Assembly (NCBI GenBank): GCA_019308985.1 | Contig: JAFDHB010000077.1 | Coordinates: 1-21,129 of the forward strand | Direction: 5' to 3' | DNA length: 21,129 nt | Source of the DNA: Deltaproteobacteria bacterium | GTDB taxonomy: Bacteria; Desulfobacterota; DSM-4660; Desulfatiglandales; HGW-15 | Notes under the pieces: model-generated | What the model was told of the DNA's origin: nothing | What the model saw: the letters and a program-made list of their open reading frames with translations, nothing else | Databases searched by the model: none | Shown: in pieces, positions 16,598 to 21,129 of the stretch | Numbering within the stretch: position 1 is the first letter of the stretch | How the letters are laid out: the number at the start of each line of letters is the position of its first letter | Made by a program: the position numbers and the translations under genes

Positions 16598-16891
16598 GTG
16601 AGGAAAAAACAAGAAAAGGATAAAGTATGGAAAGATTACTATGATCGGAGAAACATTCTGGATGAAATCTCGGATGAGGCGGTGGACTTTACCCTTGAAG
16701 GTGATCTTCGGGAGGAAATCCTTTCAGGTAAACGAAAAAGAAAGCTCAAGAACGTTACAATCAAGATAGATCCCTTGCAAATTGTGGCCATTAAGAAGCT
16801 CTCCAATATGAAATCGATCCCATACCAGACGCTTATACGGCATTGGCTGGCCGAAGGGATTAAGAACGAAATGGATCTAGTGCTGAAATAG
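16598..16891 (+). CDS. Ribbon-helix-helix (CopG/BrnA-type) antitoxin
   Basis: This 97-aa protein starts at GTG 16598 with AGGGG about 8 bases upstream. The N-terminal half is charged and probably disordered (EKDKVWKDYYDRRNILDEIS) and would wrap the toxin. The C-terminal half, about residues 50-92, is a ribbon-helix-helix DNA-binding domain: a strand NVTIKIDPLQIVAI followed by IPYQTLIRHWLAEGI. It is the expected partner of the BrnT toxin just upstream and probably represses the promoter at 16268-16296. The order toxin then antitoxin is normal for brnTA. Its last 32 bases overlap the end of the integrase remnant on the other strand. Confidence 0.85.
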   Translation: MRKKQEKDKVWKDYYDRRNILDEISDEAVDFTLEGDLREEILSGKRKRKLKNVTIKIDPLQIVAIKKLSNMKSIPYQTLIRHWLAEGIKNEMDLVLK

Positions 16892-17090
16892 GTTTCTTTT
16901 TGCCCCTATAAACGACCGATTCAAAGACCCTCATCATGGCAGAACCGTCATTTCTCGTCTCTTTCGGTATCCAGGCATAATATTTCGTGAAGATCATCTG
17001 CAAAGAACTGTGGCCCAGCATATGTTGAACCCATCCGATGTTTTCCCCTTCGGATAAGGCGATAGTGGTCTTTTGTGGATACACGAACAT
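16860..17090 (-). pseudogene. C-terminal remnant of a phage-type tyrosine integrase
   Basis: The minus-strand frame encodes ALSEGENIGWVQHMLGHSSL then QMIFTKYYAWIPKETRNDGS, the last part of an integrase catalytic domain. The late histidine (LGHSS) and the nucleophile-region tyrosines (KYYAW) are present. The Arg and Lys motifs, the HxxR motif and the whole N-terminal DNA-binding region are missing. Homology ends near 17060, and the 61-bp stem-loop at 17091-17151 begins at the end of the frame, so this seems to be the break point. With the tRNA 670 bases away, this suggests an old integrated element that has lost its integrase. Confidence 0.8.
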
Positions 17091-17151
17091 AACGCTAAAG
17101 ATTGTAAACGGAGTTGAGCGCAGCGAAATTCCGGTTACAATCTTTAGCGTT
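17091..17151. repeat. Long stem-loop between integrase remnant and ORF6N gene
   Basis: The arms are AACGCTAAAGATTGTAA (17091-17107) and its exact complement TTACAATCTTTAGCGTT (17135-17151), a 17-base perfect match. The match continues inward as ACGG against CCGG with one mismatch. The loop, GAGTTGAGCGCAGCGAAATT, has no obvious further pairing. It ends 28 bases before the ORF6N start. It could be an interspersed palindromic repeat, an operator for the downstream gene, or the edge of a mobile unit. Confidence 0.75.
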
Positions 17152-17179
17152 TACCAACCTACATGAAGGGAGCGTAAAC

Positions 17180-17707
17180 ATGCCATCTATTGTGCCGATA
17201 GAAAGGATCACCGGCAAGATATACCTCATTCGAGGAACGAGAGTCATGCTTGATCGCGACCTCGCCGAACTTTACGGGGTCAAGACCAAAGCATTGAAGC
17301 AGGCAGTGCGGAGGAATATCAAGCGCTTTCCCGAAGACTTCATGTTTGAGCTTACGAAAGAGGAATTCGCCGATTGGAGGTCACAATTTGTGACCTCCAA
17401 TCGTGACAGGATGGGCCTGAGGTACCCCCCTATGGTCTTTACGGAACAAGGGGTCGCTATGCTTTCATCGGTTCTCAACAGCGATAGGGCCATTGAAGTC
17501 AACATCGCGATTATGAGGGCCTTCATGCGCCTCCGCCAAATGCTCTCGACACATGAAGAGTTGAAAAGGAAAATCGAAGACATGGAGGCGAAATACGACA
17601 GTCAATTCAGGGTCGTATTCGAAGCAATAAAGCAGCTCATAGAGACTGAAGACAAGCCCAGAAGGAAGATCGGCTTTCAAGTCAAGAACAAGAAAGACAT
17701 CCAGTAG
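17180..17707 (+). CDS. ORF6N-domain DNA-binding protein
   Basis: From ATG 17180 the product has 175 residues, with AGGGAG 7 bases upstream; a longer frame from 17114 would run through the stem-loop and lacks a ribosome site. The ORF6N domain covers about residues 8-100: [52 protein letters not shown] and [21 protein letters not shown] coiled coil follows (about 110-150) and then a basic tail. ORF6N domains occur in phage and mobile-element proteins and are thought to bind DNA. The coding region contains a perfect 33-bp palindrome at 17371-17403. The gene stands alone after the integrase remnant, fitting a phage-derived origin. Confidence 0.88.
   Translation: MPSIVPIERITGKIYLIRGTRVMLDRDLAELYGVKTKALKQAVRRNIKRFPEDFMFELTKEEFADWRSQFVTSNRDRMGLRYPPMVFTEQGVAMLSSVLNSDRAIEVNIAIMRAFMRLRQMLSTHEELKRKIEDMEAKYDSQFRVVFEAIKQLIETEDKPRRKIGFQVKNKKDIQ
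17371..17403. repeat. Perfect 33-bp palindrome inside the ORF6N gene
   Basis: The arm CGATTGGAGGTCACAA (17371-17386) and its exact complement (17388-17403) surround a single T. It encodes [11 protein letters not shown], the most conserved motif of the ORF6N domain. Confidence 0.9.
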
Positions 17708-17744
17708 GAGCAAGCTGCTGCTTGCGATCCTCCCCATATGGAGT

Positions 17745-17763
17745 GCGGCAACCATGTTGCCGC
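17745..17763. repeat. Intergenic hairpin between convergent genes
   Basis: The 8-base arms GCGGCAAC and GTTGCCGC enclose a 3-base loop, in the short gap between the ORF6N gene and the convergent coiled-coil gene. A weaker hairpin with 6-base arms (GCAAGC and GCTTGC) is at 17710-17725. Neither has a T-run, so termination by them is only a possibility. Confidence 0.4.
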
Positions 17764-17811
17764 GTCTGGGCCGAGCCGGCCGTGTCGGCGGTCCCCCTCC
17801 CCCCTCCCCGA

Positions 17812-18522
17812 TTAATTTCCATCAAACATGCTGCCACATTCGGCTTTCATTCTTTCCATGGTACCATCCTTCATCGGATCAGAACTGCGATCATATGCAG
17901 CAATCGCCTCTTCACAGGAATTTAGATATGGCTGGATCTCATTAAGTCTTGCTTTTATCCTGTTTCCTGCGTCAATAAGTTCCTGTCTGTGAGCAAGGTA
18001 CGCATCAATTTCTCGCTGCAGAGTCTGTTCTTGTTTCTTCTGGTTATCAATCAATCCCTGGACTCTAGCCCTCTGCTCATTGTTGTATTGAATTTCCCCT
18101 CCTAAGGTTGCCTTACGGGAGTCCAACGCAGCCTTGCTACGTACACATTGATCGTATTCGCTTTGGGTGTCAACTGTACGGTCGCACCGGCTGTTATGTC
18201 TCGCGACATCTGCCTTGTAATTATCCACTTTCGTTTGAAGCCTGGCTTTTGCCGCCTTCCACTTCGCAATTTCTTTCTTAACCACCTGTCCTGACCATTC
18301 TAAATCACTTTTCCTCTGCTTGAGGCGCGGTCCTTTGGCTTCGTTCAAGTTAAACTCTTTTTCGAGTGCATCCATAGCATCCAGAAGACGTGACTTTTCT
18401 CTCTTCAAGAAAGCTATGTCAGGTTTTGCTGCGACATCAGCACCAGAAGCGTTTGTCGGAACAGTTGCCAAAAGGCAGAACACCACGAATACAACTGACA
18501 CTGTTAGCGTACCCTTTTTCAT
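17812..18522 (-). CDS. Secreted coiled-coil protein of unknown function
   Basis: This 236-aa protein has a clear signal peptide (MKKGTLTVSVVFVVFCLLAT, cleavage near NASGA). The mature part is almost wholly helical and charged, with heptad-like stretches such as FLKREKSRLLDAMDALEKEF, KEIAKWKAAKARLQTKVDNY and RVQGLIDNQKKQEQTLQREI. It has four cysteines, in two pairs (CDRTVDTQSEYDQC, and one in NSCEEA with one in AECGSM), which may form disulfides after export. AGGAGG lies 7 bases before the ATG, a strong ribosome site. I recognise no family; a periplasmic structural or adaptor role is plausible from shape alone. Confidence 0.75.
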   Translation of the reverse strand: MKKGTLTVSVVFVVFCLLATVPTNASGADVAAKPDIAFLKREKSRLLDAMDALEKEFNLNEAKGPRLKQRKSDLEWSGQVVKKEIAKWKAAKARLQTKVDNYKADVARHNSRCDRTVDTQSEYDQCVRSKAALDSRKATLGGEIQYNNEQRARVQGLIDNQKKQEQTLQREIDAYLAHRQELIDAGNRIKARLNEIQPYLNSCEEAIAAYDRSSDPMKDGTMERMKAECGSMFDGN

Positions 18523-18554
18523 AAGATTCCTCCTGTGTTACATTTAATGAATAG

Positions 18555-18570
18555 ATACGTTCATACGTTT
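18555..18570. repeat. Tandem 8-bp repeat upstream of the coiled-coil gene
   Basis: ATACGTTC is directly followed by ATACGTTT, 33 bases upstream of the coiled-coil gene start. Tandem sites of this size can be operators. No convincing promoter hexamers were found beside it, so the role is open. Confidence 0.3.
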
Positions 18571-18727
18571 CCAAGAACGGTTTTGGAGATCTGCCCAATG
18601 GCTTGTTCAAACCAAACGTAAGGGTTTAGTCATCCGGATATTGAAAGTCATCCCGCTTTCGCTTGTGAAGTATTGCCCGAAATGGGTGAAGCCCAATAAA
18701 TGCTGGGCCGGCCGAGGGAGTTTGTAA

Positions 18728-19240
18728 TCAGATTGCGTCTATGATCATAAGATAGCATCCCAGCAGCATTAGGACTGGGAGCTCCGACATGTAAAGGCCA
18801 AAGCGGGTAATCTCCACCGTGCCAGTAGAGTAACCCTTGGGCACAGCCAGGATGCTGAGGGGATTGGAGTTCCTCCTGAAGTAAAGGAGGTGCTCTCCAA
18901 AGGCGTCCGTGAATACGCATTTATTGCGCCACACACTCTTGGACAGCCACTGGTAGACATGGCCGTCGGTGAACTCCAGGAGGCCTTTCTCTCTGCCCCA
19001 CCGTGTCTTGAAGACAGCCAATTTTGTACCAGAATCCTCCTGGTACACTATGACCTTCTCCCTGGGAAACCACTTCTTCCTGAACCTCCAGTTCCCATGT
19101 GCAGATTCGGCCGTACCTTGTGTGACGTGCCCGGCTTTCAACCGGAGCGCCCCTATGAGGTCTTCCCCGGCCTGGAGCACATATTCCCAACAACCTTTCC
19201 AGTTTGCTTCATGCTCGCTGACCTCTGTAATCCTCTTCAT
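18728..19240 (-). CDS. Unrecognised 170-aa protein, possible Tubby/LURP-like fold
   Basis: From ATG 19240 the product has 170 residues. I prefer this to the GTG at 19255, which has no ribosome site; GGGG lies about 9 bases before the ATG. The body alternates short strands rich in Trp, Arg and aromatic residues (GNWRFRKKWFPREKVIVYQE, HVYQWLSKSVWRNKCVF). It ends in a hydrophobic helix, LPVLMLLGCYLMIIDA. A strand-rich barrel closed by a C-terminal hydrophobic helix is the layout of Tubby/LURP-one/scramblase-like proteins, so I suggest that fold with low certainty. The C-terminal helix could also be a membrane anchor. It has a possible promoter at 19269-19298 and no operon partners. Confidence 0.65.
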   Translation of the reverse strand: MKRITEVSEHEANWKGCWEYVLQAGEDLIGALRLKAGHVTQGTAESAHGNWRFRKKWFPREKVIVYQEDSGTKLAVFKTRWGREKGLLEFTDGHVYQWLSKSVWRNKCVFTDAFGEHLLYFRRNSNPLSILAVPKGYSTGTVEITRFGLYMSELPVLMLLGCYLMIIDAI

Positions 19241-19268
19241 TCGGAACTGCCCCACGAAATATGTACCT

Positions 19269-19298
19269 ATACTATGACCCCGGTTGCGCCAGAGTCAA
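19269..19298 (-). promoter_or_regulatory. Possible promoter of the 170-aa protein gene
   Basis: On the minus strand TTGACT (19298-19293), 18 bases, then TAGTAT (19274-19269). The -35 box matches five of six bases and the -10 box four. It lies just upstream of the gene start at 19240. Confidence 0.4.
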
Positions 19299-19326
19299 GA
19301 CGCATTAGACTTTGATCGGTAATTCA

Positions 19327-19578
19327 GTGAATCAGGGGACGTTGTTGACTATCGTGATTATCATTTTTGCCAGGAGAATTCATGCTGGCGCACCTCCGAG
19401 TCGACTGGCCCTTATTCAAGCACCAACAATATGGTGTAGGAATGCCTTTCGCCAAAACCCCTGTGTTTGGCGAAGCTTGTCTTAGAGAGTTACGTGCTTT
19501 GTGCAAAAACAACCCTTCTGTCGCTCCTTCCGCGACAAAAGATGCTTTGTCACGATAGTCAACAACGTCCCTATTCAC
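19327..19578. mobile_element. 252-bp inverted-repeat element (MITE/REP-like)
   Basis: A 21-base perfect inverted repeat (19336-19356 and 19551-19571, core ACGTTGTTGACTATCGTG) bounds about 190 bases. With a small gap the match extends outward to GTGAAT at 19327-19332 and ATTCAC at 19573-19578. Inside are further hairpins: TTCGCCAAA with TTTGGCGAA near 19447-19473, and CACCAA with TGGTG near 19421-19436. No clear target duplication is seen. Open frames cross it on the minus strand, but they include the repeats themselves and look non-coding. I cannot assign a family; a non-autonomous element moved in trans by a REP-type or other transposase is the best guess. Confidence 0.7.
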
Positions 19579-19853
19579 CCTATTCACACAACTGCGGTAA
19601 GCCTTTCTCAAATCGGGTGAAAGCGGTAAGAGGTATAATGTTTCTGAATCTGTATTCCATTTCTTGGTTCAGGTGGAAGCAAGGTTTCTGGGCTAACTAC
19701 GGGCTCCCTCCGTATCACCTTCTCCCGGAAATAGCTAACTTTGGGGGCAATGGCAAACCGGGAATTTTAATTGCCGCTGGGGGAAAAAATTGTTGACGTC
19801 AGTCACCTGAGGCTCCACCGCCACCAGGATTCTCATCTGAGGTGTGATCTGGA
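19579..19853. other. Intergenic stretch without an assignable gene
   Basis: Between the inverted-repeat element and the IS66-associated remnant I see no gene I can support. A plus-strand frame ending at 19796 has a protein-like stretch (WKQGFWANYGLPPYHLLPEI) but begins inside the inverted-repeat element and has no ribosome site. It may be debris of a disrupted gene. Confidence 0.4.
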
Positions 19854-20263
19854 TCATGACTTGCGGCTCAAGAAACCACGGATCATCGCCACCGGATCGG
19901 GATGGAGGCTCTGGCTTTGGAAGGTCATCTTCATCGTGGCGCCCGAAGCATTGCTGAGCTATACCACGCACGTAGAAGATATAGCCAGTGCAGGGATCTC
20001 TACAAAGCACGCGGGGGTTGGCTGCTGCATTTGCGTCTCCTGAGTCGCGGCGGCGTACCGTCGCTTTAACTCCGTGTAGTTGAGGCTAAGGCCCTCGACA
20101 CCTCACAGATGGAATGGACACCGCACAGATCCACCGCGGCCGCCCATAGGGATTTGGGAATCCGGCTGCCGGCCATCCTGCGCTTACGCCAGATCTCGAA
20201 TCGGGTCAGGACTTCTTGCAAGGCGGGCTTCTGTATGGTGGGCACTACAGAGAGCTTTTCCAT
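19854..20263 (-). pseudogene. Broken IS66-associated accessory ORF (TnpA-type)
   Basis: The minus strand starts at ATG 20263, with AAGGAGG 8 to 9 bases upstream, and reads RFEIWRKRRMAGSRIPKSLW then DLCGVHSICEVSRAL. This is the pattern of the small helix-turn-helix-like ORF at the head of IS66-family elements. After VSRAL the frame breaks (near 20081-20091, a one-base deletion fits) and continues in the next frame as LNYTELKRRYAA and FVEIPALA. A TAG stop at 19961-19959 follows, then SNASGATMKMTFQSQSL and PDPVAMIRGFLSRKS, the usual C-terminal part, ending at TGA 19854. tnpB and the tnpC transposase are absent. A GTAAGC on the minus strand at 20336 could be the old left end. The gene is clearly dead. 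Confidence 0.8.
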
Positions 20264-20451
20264 CGGCCATTCCTCCTTCGTTACTGGAATGGGCCAGTAC
20301 TACCGCAATCCCAATGGCTATGTCATGCATGCTTACCGGAAGGACACGTTTAATTATGAATCTGCGCCCCCGGAACAGGTGGGAGGGACCCCTTTCTAGA
20401 ATTCAAGCTTTGGCCCTCTGTGTTTTTGCGTCACCAACTTGGGTTTGGATC
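20264..20451. other. Intergenic stretch with possible gene debris
   Basis: No complete gene is seen. A plus-strand frame ending in TAG at 20399 reads MGQYYRNPNGYVMHAYRKDT near its end, which looks protein-like and may be the tail of a gene cut by the IS66 remnant. The stop of the small membrane-protein gene on the minus strand bounds the right side. Confidence 0.3.
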
Positions 20452-20598
20452 TTAGTTGTTATTCCTTTTCCTCTGCTTAAGAATTAGATAGACTCCAACA
20501 ACTCCGATGGCGAAACCAAGGGGTTTTAATGGGAGAGTGTTTGTTGCAATATTTATCCAAATCGCGAATAGTATTAAAACAAGTCCAAGCACCAGCAT
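20452..20598 (-). CDS. 48-aa membrane protein next to Rhs tip, possible immunity protein
   Basis: This short gene starts at ATG 20598 with GAGG 7 to 8 bases upstream and ends at TAA 20452. The product has two hydrophobic segments, MLVLGLVLILFAIWI (residues 1-15) and LGFAIGVVGVYLIL (27-40), joined by a short polar turn and followed by a basic tail, KQRKRNNN. It is a two-helix membrane protein with the tail predicted in the cytoplasm. It begins 33 bases after the Rhs tip stop, on the same strand, which is where the immunity gene of a polymorphic toxin normally lies. That role is an inference from position only; I recognise no family. Its base composition is AT-rich like the Rhs tip and unlike the secretion operon. 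Confidence 0.55.
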   Translation of the reverse strand: MLVLGLVLILFAIWINIATNTLPLKPLGFAIGVVGVYLILKQRKRNNN

Positions 20599-20631
20599 TG
20601 ATTTTTCCTCATACTTTTGGTAAGTAGAAAA

Positions 20632-21012
20632 TTATGGACAGGATTCAGAAGTATTTTCAACCTCTTCGCTAAGATTTCTTTTGATCGCATCATATGTTAT
20701 GTCAATCGCCTCATCTTTCGCTTTGTCTAATACAGGGTTTTTTATTGGTATTAACATCTTAATCGACTCTCGAATTCCCGCCCAAAAGGGGTCTTCAGAA
20801 TAAATTCCTATTTCTAACGCCGTTGCTACAAAAGATACTGTTGCAAAAGTTATGGCTGCTGACTGTCCTCCAGGAATAAACGCTGCAATAGCAGCTCCCA
20901 TCCAAGCATATGTTATCGAGTCTTTCAATCCTTGCCTAAAAGAATAAAGCCCCGAGACATCAACCCAATTGAGAGGATTATCCTGCACATACAAATAGAG
21001 CCCTAAACTCAT
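20632..21012 (-). CDS. Orphan Rhs C-terminal tip (truncated Rhs protein)
   Basis: The frame begins MSLGLYLYVQDNPLNWVDVS then GLY. LYLYVQDNPLNWVDVSGL is the end of the RHS-repeat-associated core, the point after which variable toxin tips begin. The core itself is missing: upstream in frame is a TAA 24 bases before the ATG, and no ribosome site is visible. This is therefore a displaced tip or a broken rhs gene. The remaining 104 residues contain Ala/Gly-rich hydrophobic stretches (WMGAAIAAFIPGGQSAAITF, VSFVATALEIGIY) followed by a charged C-terminus ending SESCP. Rhs tips are delivered toxins whose activity varies; membrane insertion is one possibility here, though no catalytic motif is seen. 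A 48-aa membrane protein gene follows. Confidence 0.75.
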   Translation of the reverse strand: MSLGLYLYVQDNPLNWVDVSGLYSFRQGLKDSITYAWMGAAIAAFIPGGQSAAITFATVSFVATALEIGIYSEDPFWAGIRESIKMLIPIKNPVLDKAKDEAIDITYDAIKRNLSEEVENTSESCP

Positions 21013-21129
21013 AAAGCTAGCAGTCTGTCGGTCTTAGCGCTCTGAGCCGAGTTTTACGCCGGGCAAAATTTTCTCGCTGGCGTAATATGTCGATCGCATG
21101 GTGAACCCTAAGGGTTCGTTGGTTCGGTT
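21013..21129. other. Edge region with palindromes and a 21-codon frame
   Basis: A 7-base palindrome pair around one base (GAACCCT/AGGGTTC, 21103-21117) lies beside an inverted repeat TTACGCC...GGCGTAA (21054-21085). A minus-strand frame at 21034-21099 reads MRSTYYASEKILPGVKLGSE and R before a TAA. It may be the edge of a mobile element that separated the Rhs tip from its core. Confidence 0.3.

Noticed and set aside
16239..16612. Minus-strand frames opposite the BrnT toxin gene.
   Set aside because: The plus strand encodes a complete toxin with promoter, ribosome site and antitoxin partner.
19324..19611. Minus-strand frame of 95 codons with FVAEGATEGLFLHKARNSL.
   Set aside because: It runs through both arms of the inverted-repeat element, so its coding pattern is explained by the repeat. 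There is no ribosome site.
19771..20043. Plus-strand frame of 90 codons opposite the IS66-associated remnant.
   Set aside because: The minus strand gives a recognisable IS66 accessory protein with a frameshift and a stop, which better explains the sequence.

Overview
The window looks like a chromosomal segment of a Gram-negative, probably deltaproteobacterial (Desulfobacterota-type) bacterium. This rests on a type II secretion (T2SS/Gsp) operon that includes GspN, an ExeA/GspA-like ATPase with a peptidoglycan-binding tail and a small TPR protein starting MSSINDALRKAQQEKD, on the dense GC-rich gene packing, and on the gene styles around it. No species is claimed.

Region 1 (1-10411, minus strand) is one long T2SS operon, read from right to left: gspF, G, H, I, J, K, L, M, N, C, the ExeA-like ATPase gene and a TPR gene that runs off the left edge. 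A near-consensus sigma70 promoter (10510-10538) lies upstream of gspF. The genes overlap or almost touch, with one exception. A 189-bp gap between gspL and gspM holds a 157-bp imperfect palindrome with GTAA ends, flanked by an exact 8-bp direct repeat. I interpret it as a MITE-like, IS66-type insertion. The genes encode the inner-membrane platform (F, L, M, C), the pseudopilus (G, H, I, J, K), the accessory protein N and envelope-assembly factors. gspD and gspE are not in the window and may lie beyond the left edge.

Region 2 (10654-15887, plus strand) is divergent housekeeping DNA: an exported TPR protein with a hydrophobic C-terminal domain, an M24B Xaa-Pro peptidase, a complete XerD-type recombinase, an unrecognised 201-aa protein and a two-PAS histidine kinase overlapping it. 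An initiator tRNA-fMet with its own promoter and a hairpin terminator follows (16070-16229).

Region 3 (16230-21129) is an accessory, decayed region downstream of the tRNA. It holds a BrnT-type toxin with a ribbon-helix-helix antitoxin and a well-formed promoter, the C-terminal remnant of a phage-type integrase, a 61-bp stem-loop and an ORF6N-domain protein whose coding sequence contains a perfect 33-bp palindrome. Further along are a secreted coiled-coil protein, a 170-aa protein of possible Tubby/LURP-like fold, a 252-bp inverted-repeat element, a broken IS66-associated ORF, and an orphan Rhs C-terminal tip followed by an unlisted 48-aa membrane protein that could be its immunity partner.

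The observations most worth follow-up are the MITE inside the secretion operon, the two palindromic structures at the ORF6N gene, the 252-bp inverted-repeat unit, and the Rhs-tip/small-membrane-protein pair.
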